A DNA stretch of 16,377 nucleotides from an uncultured Mycoplasmatota bacterium (GCA_900554305.1 USGV01000016.1:1-16377), one strand, 5' to 3'. Shown: positions 6,684 to 16,165, counted from the first letter of the stretch. Notes: generated by a model from the letters alone, not told the origin. Program-made: numbers and translations.

Positions 6684-7438
6684 CATTCAAATTTTATTGT
6701 ATTAATCAAATCTAAAACATATTCTCTATCTATCTTTTCATCACTAGTTGAAATAGAAAATCCATATTCTTCATTATCTACAATAAAATGTACAACAAAA
6801 CTATGAAATGGTTGAAAAGTATCAGAATCAACTTTTCCTTCGTGTAGATAACCTAAATAATCTCCTGTAAGATATGTTAATTTCTCATCAGAATAACTAT
6901 CACTGAAAGCAAAACTTCCTATATTAGATTTAATAACATAATTCTCTCTAATAGTAGAAAAAGAATCAAAAATTCCAACCTTCTTATCTTTATTTTGATA
7001 TAAATAATCAAACAAATCTAACATGGTATCCAACTGATGTTCCTTCATAAACTTCTTCATATAAGTAGCATCCTCTTCTTCAGTTAATGGAGGGTATACT
7101 AAATAAAGAGGTAATTCATGATGAAATAATCCCACGTTAGTATTTTTTCCAGTAAGAGAAGTAAATGTTTTAAGATGAGAAGAAACATTATCCTCCTGAA
7201 ATTCAGAAAAGAAATCTTTAATATGTAACTCATCAAAAACATAATATTCACTATCATCTAGTTTAGAAGTATGAACAGTATATGTATCTTTTTCTTCTAT
7301 TAAATCTATAAAATTTTGATAATATTTTTCTATATCATCTGTACTATATTTATGTAGATAATATGCCTTATACCCAAAATATCCCCCCACAGCAATAACA
7401 ACCAAGACCACCAAAACAATAATAACTTTCTTTTTCAT
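6683..7438 (-). CDS. Membrane-anchored protein of unknown function
   Basis: 251 aa, not recognised. Seen: MKKK start, then one strongly hydrophobic helix at about 4-22, a short basic region and a long soluble part. With positive charge before the helix and no lipobox Cys or convincing cleavage site, the soluble part probably lies outside the cell as a signal-anchored domain. That part is acidic and aromatic-rich with no catalytic motif I can name. ATG has GAGGG 7 nt upstream and an extended -10 promoter at 7462-7470. It is the only gene in the window ending in TGA, and the terminator overlaps that stop. It lies directly downstream of the glucan synthase gene but is separated by a strong terminator, so co-transcription is unlikely; a link in function is speculation. 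Confidence 0.8.
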   Translation of the reverse strand: MKKKVIIVLVVLVVIAVGGYFGYKAYYLHKYSTDDIEKYYQNFIDLIEEKDTYTVHTSKLDDSEYYVFDELHIKDFFSEFQEDNVSSHLKTFTSLTGKNTNVGLFHHELPLYLVYPPLTEEEDATYMKKFMKEHQLDTMLDLFDYLYQNKDKKVGIFDSFSTIRENYVIKSNIGSFAFSDSYSDEKLTYLTGDYLGYLHEGKVDSDTFQPFHSFVVHFIVDNEEYGFSISTSDEKIDREYVLDLINTIKFE

Positions 7439-7461
7439 AATAACCCTCGTACTTTTCTTTT

Positions 7462-7470
7462 AGTATATCA
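7462..7470 (-). promoter_or_regulatory. Extended -10 promoter of the membrane-anchored hypothetical gene
   Basis: The minus strand reads TGATATACT (TGnTATACT). TTGGTA occurs upstream but at 19 nt and inside the terminator stem, so it is a poor -35. RNA start expected near 7455, about 17 nt before the ATG. Confidence 0.6.
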
Positions 7471-7475
7471 TAGAA

Positions 7476-7514
7476 AACAAAAAAACTACCAATAAAATAA
7501 TTTATTGATAGTTT
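7476..7514 (-). terminator. Strong terminator of the glucan synthase gene
   Basis: 14-bp stem with one G-U pair (7483-7496 with 7501-7514), 4-nt loop, then seven U on the minus strand. It starts four bases after the TAA stop. It is the strongest hairpin of the window. Confidence 0.9.
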
Positions 7515-7518
7515 TATT

Positions 7519-10500
7519 TTATCCAGCAATAAAATGTACTACAACTTTATGTTCTTTTTTATCATTTACAAGTGGAATAATTCCAACAGTACATTTCTTA
7601 CCATCTAAAGTAACTACTTCTTTCTTAGATTTAATTACTTCCACATGATAGATAGTATCCATATAAGTATAATCTAATTTAAAGGAATCCCAAGCGATTG
7701 GTATATTAGGATTAAATACTAAAGTATCCCCTAATTTCTTAAGTCCTAAGATTTCTTGAATACCTACATAATAATACCAACCAGCAGTACCTGTATACCA
7801 AGTCCATCCACCTCTACCTGGATATCTTTCAGCAGAATATATATCAGCTGCAACAACATAAGGCTCTACTACATACTTATTAACCCATTTCTCATCTAAA
7901 CTACGATTTACTGGATTAATCATCTGATAATAACGATATGCTCTATCATAATAACCAGTTTGAATTAAAGCCATAATATACCATGATGTTGCATGCGTAT
8001 ATTGTCCACCATTTTCACGAAGCCCCTTAGGATAATTCATAATATAGCCAGGATTATTTAAAGACTTTTCAAATGGAGGTGTAAGTAACTTCACAATTTT
8101 ATTTTTATCATCAACTAAATTCTCCTCAACTGCAGTAATTACCTTTTGGATTCTATCCTTTGGAGCAACACCACTTAATATTGAGAAACTTTGAGAGATC
8201 AAATCAATCTTACATTCTTTATTTTCATGACTTCCTAATTTATCCCCATTATCAAAGTAAGCTCTTAAATAATATTCTCCATCCCAAGCTTTCTTATTTA
8301 AATTATCTTTTAGTTTTTCATTAAATTCTTTAAACTCTTTTAATTTAAATTTCTTATTATAGACTTTTGTGAAATCCATAAACTGATTAATCACTTGATA
8401 TAAGAAGAAACCTAGCCAAACACTTTCTCCTTTACCCTTAATACCAACTTTATTCATTCCATCATTCCAGTCTCCACCACCCATTAGCGGTAATCCATGA
8501 CTTCCCATAGAATTCATTGCTAAACGAAGAGATTTCAAACAATGTTCAAATAAAGTTTCTTTATTTTCAGAATAAGTAAATACCATGCCTTTTTCATGTT
8601 CATAATGACTAAGTTCTGGACCAACTACATAAGGAACTTCTTCATCTAAAATGGAATAATCATTTGTAATTTCGATGTATCTACTAGTTGCATAAACAAG
8701 CCATAAATAATCATCTTTATAACGACTTCTTAATCCAAAACGATTCTTCTCATGCCACCAATGTAGAACATCTCCTTGCTCAAATTGATGAGCGGCATTA
8801 ACCAAGATTTGATGTCTGGCTTGATCTGGACGAACCAAAGCAATATTCATAGAATCTTGTAACTGATCACGATAACCGAAAGCACCACTTACTTGATAAA
8901 ATCCTGCTCTAGCTAAAATACGAGACGCAAGTGCCTGATATAAATACCAACCATTAACCATATAATTAAAGCTCTCATCTGGACTTTCTACATGAACAAC
9001 GCCTAATGTCTTCTTCCAATAATCTTTTACTGCCTTTAACTCAGCCCTTGCTTTTCTTACATCAGCAAAACGAGAAAGCATTTCAGGAATTGCTTCACTA
9101 TCCATACTACTTCCAAGAACAAAGACACAAGTATTATCCTCCCCTGGTTCTAGATGTAGCTTAGTATGAATACTCTTAACCAAAATCTTATCATTGACAG
9201 TAGAATCAATCTTTAAGTCGGTAGACATAAAGACACATACATCAGCATAAGTAACACTATAAACATTACGAAGTTTTAAGTAATTATCACGCCCCATAAA
9301 TTCAGTTAAAATATGTCTTGCTGTCTTCTCTTCAAAATTACCAAAGACTGGATTAATCCAGAAATCAATATCTACATCTACTGCTTTCTTTAGTTTATTT
9401 GTAAGTTTAACTAAGTAAAATTTAACAGTATCTTCCTTCGCTACGAACTCAGTAATTTCTTTCTTTAATTCATCATTTTCACTTTCTAAAATACTATAAC
9501 CAAATCCATGAGTACACTTCATAGGATCAAATAATCGTCCATTAAACTTAAATCCTTCAGACTTATCATTCGCAACCATATCATTAGTCCAAGAAGTAAT
9601 CTTAAATTCTCCAGAGTTATAAGCATAAGTATACCCACAACCATTATTAGTAACAATAGTACCAAAATTCTTATTAGATATAATATTACTCCATGGAGCT
9701 GGTGTATCAGGATTATAAACAACATATTCACTACCATGATTTTTAAATCCACCATAACCATTATCAAAAGTAAGTTTTTCTTTAGAAGAAAGTTCAGTAT
9801 GAGTCTCTACTTCTACTTTTTGATAATCACTAACTTTATTATTCTTTTGTAATTCTTCTACTTCTTCTTGTAAAGAATGATGCTCTTTAATTGGGAAAGC
9901 AAGTCTAGCAACCATATAAAGTAGACTCTTTTCTTCTCTAGAAATTTCACTACCATTGACAACAGTAACTGAACCAGGAATATGATAGAAACTATTCAAT
10001 GTATACATACGATATAGTTCATCATCAATTTCCTTCTTGATTATTTTAGCATATTGACTAGATTCGCTATTAATAATAACTACATCGACAAAAATAGAAT
10101 TATTTTTATAATACTCAAAAGCTTTCAAAACTTCATAAACAAAAGTTAAATCAGCAATATCAAAAATTTCTACTAAAATAATAGGTCGATCCCCACTAAC
10201 ACCAAACTTCCAAAGACCAGATTGTCCTAAAGCATTACGTCTAAGTAAATCCATTCTCTCTTCTGTAACAGAAAGACGAGTCGTTTGATATAAGTAGTTA
10301 AGCATAATATTAAAGATTCTCATATCTTTACCAGTAATATTCATATTTTTAGTATTAATAACATTCATAAGTGTTGATACTTTAAATGCCTTTTCAATAG
10401 AATATTCATCATTATAAGAAGAAATAATATCATGAATCTGCTCCATACTACGTCCAAACCCATTAATAATATAAACTGTTGTAGAACTATTTGGTAAAAT

Positions 10501-13500
10501 TTCAATAGTATTTCGAATACTTAAAACAGGATCTAAATTAGTACCATCCACATTACTCAATGGAACAGAAAGACCTCTAGGGTTTTGCATTGTTCTATTA
10601 CGTCCTAAGAAATTTCTTCTTTCTGTTTCATAACTATATTCACCCATTGGTTCTTCAAGTAATAGTCGGTGTAACATATAACTATTAATATTAGAATCAT
10701 TTCTACTTTTTCTACGAACAATCAATGAATTACTTTCACTCTCATACTTACTAGTTAAGAACATACTATTAAATGCTCTATGACTAACATCATCCATATT
10801 TTCTGAAAGAATAGGTTCAGTATAAGTAGTAAGTTCTAATCTCTTAACATCATCACTTTCATTCTTAAACGTAATCTTACGTATTTCAGCATGATGGTTC
10901 TTAGTCACAACAATCTCAGTTTTCGTAGTAATTTTACCATCAGTACGTAAATACTTAATCTTATCAGCAGCAAATACTACTTCATACTTATCAGGCTTTT
11001 TATTCATTGGAGCATAAGTATTAGACCAAACATAATTAGTATCCAAATCTTTGATATATAAGAACACACCATAGTCTTGTTCCGTTACTTTACGATAACG
11101 ATTTAATTGTAATGTACGATATCTAGAAAAGCTATCCCCTCTATCATTCATAAGCAAACAATACTTTTTATTTGAAAGGACACTAACTTCAGGCAAATAA
11201 GAAATATAGTTAAATGTACGAATATCATTTTCAATAACTTCTTTATGATAATCATACTTCTTATATTTAGCCATCTTCATATCAATACTTGTACGAACTT
11301 GTACTTTTTCTTTTAATAACATATCAAATGTTTTAATATTAACATTCTGATGGAAATAATTTTGAATCACACCTGGTTTTAAATAATTAGTAAGTCCAAC
11401 TAAACTCATACCTTGATGGTGTGCAAAAAACGCTTTAACTACTCCTTTATTATCATAGTCATAAGATTCATAGAAACCATAATCACCAAGCATATCTAGT
11501 TTTCTAAACTTATCAAAGTTATCATAAACATCTTTTGGGAATAAAGCCATCGCCATTAAAGATGCATAAGGAGCGATAACAATACGGTTTTCTTTATCTT
11601 CTTTTGCTTTTAAATAAGGTGTAGAAAACGCATGATACTTATAATTTAAGGAATTATCAAGCTCGTTATAAGCAGACTCGCTGATACCCCATGGTAATTT
11701 AGAAGAAACGCTATCAATATAATCTTGCTGACAGAACTTCGCAAAATGATAACTTTCATCAAGTAAAGTGTTTGGATAATTCTTCATAAATAAGAATGGC
11801 ATAAAATATTCAAATGATGTTCCAGACCAAGAAATAAGTCCTTTTCGTCCTTTATAAGTAGTAAGCGATTTATCCAAGCAGAACCAATGTTTGCTTGGAG
11901 CATCCCCCAAACAGATTGTTAAATAACTGGTCAAACGAGATTCACTAGCGAATTTATTATAGTTATAAATAGATAGTTTTCCTTCTAACTCATCATAACC
12001 AATACTGAACACATCACGCTTTGTATATAACTTTTTAAAGTTAGTGTTGCGGATTAACTTATCACAAAGTTTACGTATTTCTGTTTCTTCATGACTTTTT
12101 AAAAACTCACGTACCACAACTAAGCTGGCAACAAAATTACCAGAATCAATGGTAGAAACAAAACCAGGATGCATGATTTTTAAACTCTTAATATCATACC
12201 AATTATATAAATGACCATGCCATTTTTCTAAAGACTCTACAGTATCTAAAATACGTGAAATTAACTTTGCTGCTTCTTCATAGGAAATAAAATCTAATTC
12301 ATAAGCACTAATAACACTAAGTAATGAAAAACCAATACCGGTAGGTGAAGCACGTAAATCTAATTTTTGTTCTCTATTTTCTTGATAGTTATCAGGAATC
12401 AAGTAATGATATTCTTCTTTTAAATTATCTTTAAAATAACACCAAGTACGATAAGCAACATCACGAACATCTTCAATTTCTTTATCTTTTAATTCACTCT
12501 TTTGTGGATTAATATCAAGACTAACATAATATAAAACAAAAGGTGCAGTAATAAAGATAACAGCAAATATACAAGCATAAATATTAAAGAATAGTAATCC
12601 AACAATTAATAGAATAAAACTAAATACTAAATGGAAAGTAAAATGTTTTAAATAACCACTAAACGTTTTATCTTGATTTTTAGCAGCATCTTCTGCAGTA
12701 ACCCAGTTAAGTAGATTATTATGACTAATAAGCAAACGATAACAAGTTCTAAAGAAAGCATCTAAATATAACTTAGAATAAAATGGCAATGTTGCTAAAA
12801 CAATATAAGAACGTAAAAGTAAACTCTTTCCACCAAATAATAAATGTTTATAATAAACTGTAGCTTTTTCTTTTTTAGATTCTCTTTGATAAACTTTACT
12901 CTGTAAAAAGAACAAAATTGGAAGGGCAATTTCTAAAATAACTAAACCAATCCACCACAATGGATGACTATTCCCAGCAAAAACAGCAAACAATAATACT
13001 AATAACAAGGCAGGATATAAAAACATGCGTACAATATTATCAAATATCTTCCATTTTCCTAATAAATTAATAGGATTTTTAACCTTCTTACCACTTTTAT
13101 CATGAACAAACGGTAATAACCACCCAGCTATCTGTACATCTCCTCTAGCCCATCTATGATGTCTCGTAGTATCCGTCAAAAATTTAGATGGAAAATCATC
13201 AACGACTTCTATATCACATACATAAGCGCAACGTAAATAATTTCCCTCTAATAAATCATGACTTAAAATTAAATTGTCAGGAAATACATTAGATAATACT
13301 TGATCAAACACCTTTAAATCATAAATACCTTTTCCAATAAAACTACCTTCACCAAAAGCATCTTGATAAACATTTGGAACAATAGCACTATAAGTATCAA
13401 AACCACCAATACCAGCAAAAATCTGGCTATATAAACTCTTATTTGTAGCTTCAATATCTAAACTAACTCTAGGTTGCATTAATGCATACCCTTTAACAAC

Positions 13501-15183
13501 TTTAGTTTCCTCTTTATTCAAAACAGGATGATTCATAGGATGAGCCATAGCACCTACTAAATTAAGAGCAGTATTTAATACTAATCTATTATCTTGATCC
13601 AATGTAATTACATAACGAATATCTTCATTAAAATCACCTAATGTATTAGCAAAATACCAATAATCTTGCTCTTTTTTACTCATCTTCTTAAGTAAAAGTT
13701 GATTAAATTGAAGTAAAGCACCACGTTTTCTTTCATAACCTAAATAACTATTCTCATGTTCATTCCAAAAACGTTTACGATATAAAAAATAAAATAAATC
13801 CTTCTTATACTTTTTATTTAATTTTTCTGCGTATTCAACTCCATATGTTGCCAACTCAGAATCTAAATCCAACACTTCTTCATTACTGGCTGTAACATCA
13901 CCAAGTAAAGTAAAATATAAATTATCTGTTTTATTAACTAAATAAAATGTTTCCAACGTATCAAACATATTCTTGATTTTTTCACGACTACCAACAATCG
14001 TAGGAATAACAACCATAGTTTTAGAGTCATCTGGAATTCCTTTAGAATAATCAAGTTTAGGAAGTGGATAAGTTGGTACAAAACGAATCAATATTTGATT
14101 AAATATTTGTACAAACAATTGACTAACAGGAATCAATAATAAAATAAATCCTAACCATCTCCAAGGAATAAAATACTTAGATAATAGAAAACTAATACCT
14201 ACACTTGCAATAACAATAGTTAAAATATAAAGAGTAACTTTAAAAGTATTTTTCTTTTTAGGAAATAATTGAAATCCAATATGATACTCTTCACCATCTG
14301 CTCTATCTAATAACTCTTGTAAATAAGTAAGTTCATCCTTATGATGCCTTTTAGATAATTTCAATAATTGCTCACGATAAAGCCTCTTAGACTCTATAGT
14401 CATTTTTGCATAAACTTCATCTTCCAACAACAATTTTTCAGTTTTACTTACTTTTTTAAACAAATCCTCTTCTGTAAACTCAAAGAACTCTTTTAAATCT
14501 CCAAAGATATTAGAAATTAAAATATCATTATCAATACTCTTTTGATATTCATTATTAATAATTTCTTTCAAACTTACTCTTTTTTCTTCAAGTAATTCGT
14601 TTAATTCTTTAAATAAACGATTACTCTTAGCACCCACTTCTTTTAGCTGATTATTAATTTCAAAAATATAATTAGCTTCTTCCTGAACAGAAATATTTTC
14701 ACTTAAGAAATTAGATAATTCAATTTCTTTTTCTTCTCTACTCTCAATAATTCTAGCAACTTTTTCTTTATTAACTAAATTGCGATACCCTTCATGACAT
14801 AAATCAGCAAGTCTTTTAGTATATAAAAATAACAAAATATTTTTTACACAAAGAAGCTCATAATAAGAAAATGCAATTTTAGTTTGCTTTTGATAGTCTC
14901 TAAGCTCAGATACTAATAAATTAAAACTAATATTATAATTATTACGAACCACAATATCTTTTAAACAATAAAAAATACGATTATACTTTTTTAAATTTTT
15001 TGTTATTTCTTTCTTATCATGAACAATATTAGTTTTGTGTTCCACCAATAAATAAAAATTATCGATTAACCATTCATTAGTAATACCAACATATTCTTTT
15101 TGTTTTGTTTTTTCAACAAGAAACATATAATATTCATTAATATCCTCAAAATCGCTGAAAAAGTTTTTTACTAAGTTTGCCAT
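7519..15183 (-). CDS. Cyclic beta-1,2-glucan synthase (GT84-GH189-GH94 membrane protein)
   Basis: 2554 aa from the ATG at 15181-15183. Cyclic beta-1,2-glucan synthases polymerise glucose from UDP-glucose, close the chain to a ring and control its length by phosphorolysis. Domains: helical N-terminus at 1-310; membrane helices at about 316-334 and 341-362; GT84 at about 390-700 with VVIPT (391), LDQDN (D529, D531) and RHHRW (R677, W678); further helices at about 717-760 and 845-888; GH189/PF10091-type cyclisation domain at about 895-1310 with WHGHLYNWYD, HHQGMS (1255) and two candidate catalytic Glu (E1169 in ISESAYN, E1239 in FYESYDY; my inference); beta-sandwich and linker at about 1320-1790; GH94 phosphorylase at about 1800-2480 with RFGLRSRYKDDY, GGGDWNDG (general-acid region, D2238/D2241), GGQYTH (H2397) and GWTWYTGTAGWYY. 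No truncation or frameshift seen. GTG at 15192 overlaps the ribosome site and is rejected. Single-gene transcript with its own promoter and terminator; no exporter gene is in view. Confidence 0.92.
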   Translation of the reverse strand: MANLVKNFFSDFEDINEYYMFLVEKTKQKEYVGITNEWLIDNFYLLVEHKTNIVHDKKEITKNLKKYNRIFYCLKDIVVRNNYNISFNLLVSELRDYQKQTKIAFSYYELLCVKNILLFLYTKRLADLCHEGYRNLVNKEKVARIIESREEKEIELSNFLSENISVQEEANYIFEINNQLKEVGAKSNRLFKELNELLEEKRVSLKEIINNEYQKSIDNDILISNIFGDLKEFFEFTEEDLFKKVSKTEKLLLEDEVYAKMTIESKRLYREQLLKLSKRHHKDELTYLQELLDRADGEEYHIGFQLFPKKKNTFKVTLYILTIVIASVGISFLLSKYFIPWRWLGFILLLIPVSQLFVQIFNQILIRFVPTYPLPKLDYSKGIPDDSKTMVVIPTIVGSREKIKNMFDTLETFYLVNKTDNLYFTLLGDVTASNEEVLDLDSELATYGVEYAEKLNKKYKKDLFYFLYRKRFWNEHENSYLGYERKRGALLQFNQLLLKKMSKKEQDYWYFANTLGDFNEDIRYVITLDQDNRLVLNTALNLVGAMAHPMNHPVLNKEETKVVKGYALMQPRVSLDIEATNKSLYSQIFAGIGGFDTYSAIVPNVYQDAFGEGSFIGKGIYDLKVFDQVLSNVFPDNLILSHDLLEGNYLRCAYVCDIEVVDDFPSKFLTDTTRHHRWARGDVQIAGWLLPFVHDKSGKKVKNPINLLGKWKIFDNIVRMFLYPALLLVLLFAVFAGNSHPLWWIGLVILEIALPILFFLQSKVYQRESKKEKATVYYKHLLFGGKSLLLRSYIVLATLPFYSKLYLDAFFRTCYRLLISHNNLLNWVTAEDAAKNQDKTFSGYLKHFTFHLVFSFILLIVGLLFFNIYACIFAVIFITAPFVLYYVSLDINPQKSELKDKEIEDVRDVAYRTWCYFKDNLKEEYHYLIPDNYQENREQKLDLRASPTGIGFSLLSVISAYELDFISYEEAAKLISRILDTVESLEKWHGHLYNWYDIKSLKIMHPGFVSTIDSGNFVASLVVVREFLKSHEETEIRKLCDKLIRNTNFKKLYTKRDVFSIGYDELEGKLSIYNYNKFASESRLTSYLTICLGDAPSKHWFCLDKSLTTYKGRKGLISWSGTSFEYFMPFLFMKNYPNTLLDESYHFAKFCQQDYIDSVSSKLPWGISESAYNELDNSLNYKYHAFSTPYLKAKEDKENRIVIAPYASLMAMALFPKDVYDNFDKFRKLDMLGDYGFYESYDYDNKGVVKAFFAHHQGMSLVGLTNYLKPGVIQNYFHQNVNIKTFDMLLKEKVQVRTSIDMKMAKYKKYDYHKEVIENDIRTFNYISYLPEVSVLSNKKYCLLMNDRGDSFSRYRTLQLNRYRKVTEQDYGVFLYIKDLDTNYVWSNTYAPMNKKPDKYEVVFAADKIKYLRTDGKITTKTEIVVTKNHHAEIRKITFKNESDDVKRLELTTYTEPILSENMDDVSHRAFNSMFLTSKYESESNSLIVRRKSRNDSNINSYMLHRLLLEEPMGEYSYETERRNFLGRNRTMQNPRGLSVPLSNVDGTNLDPVLSIRNTIEILPNSSTTVYIINGFGRSMEQIHDIISSYNDEYSIEKAFKVSTLMNVINTKNMNITGKDMRIFNIMLNYLYQTTRLSVTEERMDLLRRNALGQSGLWKFGVSGDRPIILVEIFDIADLTFVYEVLKAFEYYKNNSIFVDVVIINSESSQYAKIIKKEIDDELYRMYTLNSFYHIPGSVTVVNGSEISREEKSLLYMVARLAFPIKEHHSLQEEVEELQKNNKVSDYQKVEVETHTELSSKEKLTFDNGYGGFKNHGSEYVVYNPDTPAPWSNIISNKNFGTIVTNNGCGYTYAYNSGEFKITSWTNDMVANDKSEGFKFNGRLFDPMKCTHGFGYSILESENDELKKEITEFVAKEDTVKFYLVKLTNKLKKAVDVDIDFWINPVFGNFEEKTARHILTEFMGRDNYLKLRNVYSVTYADVCVFMSTDLKIDSTVNDKILVKSIHTKLHLEPGEDNTCVFVLGSSMDSEAIPEMLSRFADVRKARAELKAVKDYWKKTLGVVHVESPDESFNYMVNGWYLYQALASRILARAGFYQVSGAFGYRDQLQDSMNIALVRPDQARHQILVNAAHQFEQGDVLHWWHEKNRFGLRSRYKDDYLWLVYATSRYIEITNDYSILDEEVPYVVGPELSHYEHEKGMVFTYSENKETLFEHCLKSLRLAMNSMGSHGLPLMGGGDWNDGMNKVGIKGKGESVWLGFFLYQVINQFMDFTKVYNKKFKLKEFKEFNEKLKDNLNKKAWDGEYYLRAYFDNGDKLGSHENKECKIDLISQSFSILSGVAPKDRIQKVITAVEENLVDDKNKIVKLLTPPFEKSLNNPGYIMNYPKGLRENGGQYTHATSWYIMALIQTGYYDRAYRYYQMINPVNRSLDEKWVNKYVVEPYVVAADIYSAERYPGRGGWTWYTGTAGWYYYVGIQEILGLKKLGDTLVFNPNIPIAWDSFKLDYTYMDTIYHVEVIKSKKEVVTLDGKKCTVGIIPLVNDKKEHKVVVHFIAG

Positions 15184-15196
15184 TCTTATCACTCCT
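15181..15196 (-). promoter_or_regulatory. Ribosome site that fixes the glucan synthase start
   Basis: AGGAG (15196 to 15192 on the minus strand) lies 8 nt before ATG (15183 to 15181). A GTG nine bases upstream (15192 to 15190) uses the last G of this site and cannot be served by it, so the start is the ATG. Confidence 0.8.
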
Positions 15197-15207
15197 ACCT
15201 ATACCAA

Positions 15208-15216
15208 ATTATAACA
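15208..15216 (-). promoter_or_regulatory. Extended -10 promoter of the glucan synthase gene
   Basis: The minus strand reads TGTTATAAT, a perfect TGnTATAAT. No -35 match at 16-18 nt. RNA start expected near 15201, about 18 nt before the ATG. Confidence 0.65.
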
Positions 15217-15249
15217 TAAAATAGAAGCTTCGCCTAGTAAAAAGAACAA

Positions 15250-15276
15250 GAAAAAAAAGAGCTATAAAAGCTCTTT
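15250..15276 (-). terminator. Terminator of tRNA-Ser
   Basis: 8-bp stem AAAGAGCT/AGCTCTTT with a 5-nt loop (15256-15276), followed by a U-run on the minus strand, 10 nt after the tRNA CCA end. Confidence 0.9.
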
Positions 15277-15286
15277 AAAATCATAA

Positions 15287-15377
15287 TGGCGGAGTAGGAG
15301 AGATTTGAACTCTCGCGCCAGTTGCCCGACCTACACCCTTAGCAGGGGCGCCTCTTCAGCCTCTTGAGTACTACTCC
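15287..15377 (-). tRNA. tRNA-Ser (GCU)
   Basis: 91 nt including encoded CCA. Acceptor GGAGTAG pairs with CTACTCC, discriminator G. The anticodon loop CTGCTAA gives GCU, reading AGC/AGU Ser codons. A long variable arm (about GTCGGGCAACTGGC) confirms the class II serine fold. T-loop TTCAAAT on a GAGAG/CTCTC stem. Own promoter upstream and terminator downstream. Confidence 0.97.
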
Positions 15378-15403
15378 ATAATCAAAATGCATCCGCACAT
15401 ATA

Positions 15404-15432
15404 ATATTACAGGACAAAAGAAAAAAAGTCAA
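15404..15432 (-). promoter_or_regulatory. -35/-10 promoter of tRNA-Ser
   Basis: The minus strand reads TTGACT (15427-15432), a 17-nt spacer and TAATAT (15404-15409). RNA start expected near 15397, about 20 nt before the mature tRNA end at 15377. It lies right after the stop of the HD gene. Unlike the protein-gene promoters in this window it has a recognisable -35. Confidence 0.7.
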
Positions 15433-15438
15433 TAAAAA

Positions 15439-16110
15439 CTATTTCTTTTTTACAGGAGACTGATTTAATAAAGACTCTAATTTTTGATAATCACTAAAAA
15501 CATTAGAAAGATCAACACTAGAAATTTCAGGAAATAAAGAATACAAAGAGCAGCCCATCTGTTTTTCAATTTTGCTCTTTAAATTTAAAGCACTACAAAA
15601 ATGTTCATAAGAATTAGAATATACACCTTTGCGAACAGAAATATCTAATAATCTTTTTTCAACAGTAGTAAAACCACTATCTAAACAAAACAAATCACAA
15701 AGCTGAACAATATTATCATAAATAGTAGCTGGATGAGTTTCCAAATATGGAGCAACTAACGCTTCGGTATCAGTGCGTAAGGGTCCACCTGCAGTTAAAC
15801 GAATATCATTATCAACAAAAGAATGAGTAATACAATACCTTGCCATCTCATCATATCCCCTACTCTTTAAGTAACGATAACCCTCAACCACGTGAGCAGG
15901 ATGGCTAATTTTTCTTCCAACATCATGTAAATATCCACATGCTTCAGCAAAATCACCATCAAGACCCAATCTTCTAGCAATCCTCCCTGCCGCTACACCT
16001 GCAAAAACACAATGCTTTATCCAACGATTTTCAGGCTTATTAAAATCATTAGACTCTTGAATAACACCATCTATTAACAATTGATAGGCACTCTTTGCAT
16101 TAAGTTTCAT
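15439..16110 (-). CDS. HD-domain phosphohydrolase
   Basis: 223 aa from ATG at 16108-16110, with GGTGAT 3 nt upstream, a spacing that fits pairing with the far end of the anti-SD. HD-domain proteins are metal-dependent phosphohydrolases acting on nucleotides, cyclic nucleotides or similar phosphate esters. Seen: metal ligands H33, H62-D63 in LHDVGR and D139 in QLCDLF, with extra histidines H70, H73 and H96 of the kind found in the wider HD family. The C-terminal third is helical with a Lys-rich tail. The substrate cannot be named. The frame stays open to 16236, but that extension reads through tRNA-Glu and its terminator, so it is not coding. The gene lies between tRNA genes. I see no own promoter and no hairpin after the stop, so it may rely on read-through from the tRNA cluster. 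Confidence 0.85.
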   Translation of the reverse strand: MKLNAKSAYQLLIDGVIQESNDFNKPENRWIKHCVFAGVAAGRIARRLGLDGDFAEACGYLHDVGRKISHPAHVVEGYRYLKSRGYDEMARYCITHSFVDNDIRLTAGGPLRTDTEALVAPYLETHPATIYDNIVQLCDLFCLDSGFTTVEKRLLDISVRKGVYSNSYEHFCSALNLKSKIEKQMGCSLYSLFPEISSVDLSNVFSDYQKLESLLNQSPVKKK

Positions 16111-16133
16111 ACAATCACCAACTAACAGAAAAA

Positions 16134-16155
16134 TAAAAAAACTCCTCACGGAGTT
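16134..16155 (-). terminator. Terminator of the tRNA Ile-Asn-Glu cluster
   Basis: 6-bp stem AACTCC/GGAGTT with a GUGA loop (16140-16155), then a U-run on the minus strand, 10 nt after the tRNA-Glu CCA. The short stem could allow read-through into the HD gene. Confidence 0.8.
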
Positions 16156-16165
16156 AAAATCAAAA

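Noticed and set aside
6683..6685. TGA read as Trp (Mycoplasma code)
   Set aside because: The TGA coincides with a terminator hairpin and Trp codons in the genes, for example in the glucan synthase, are TGG.
9519..9767. 82-aa minus-strand ORF inside the glucan synthase gene
   Set aside because: Out-of-frame shadow of the large gene, a Met/Leu/Ile-rich translation typical of a shifted frame.
15184..15192. GTG start adding three residues to the glucan synthase
   Set aside because: The GTG overlaps the AGGAG ribosome site, which is correctly spaced only for the ATG at 15183.
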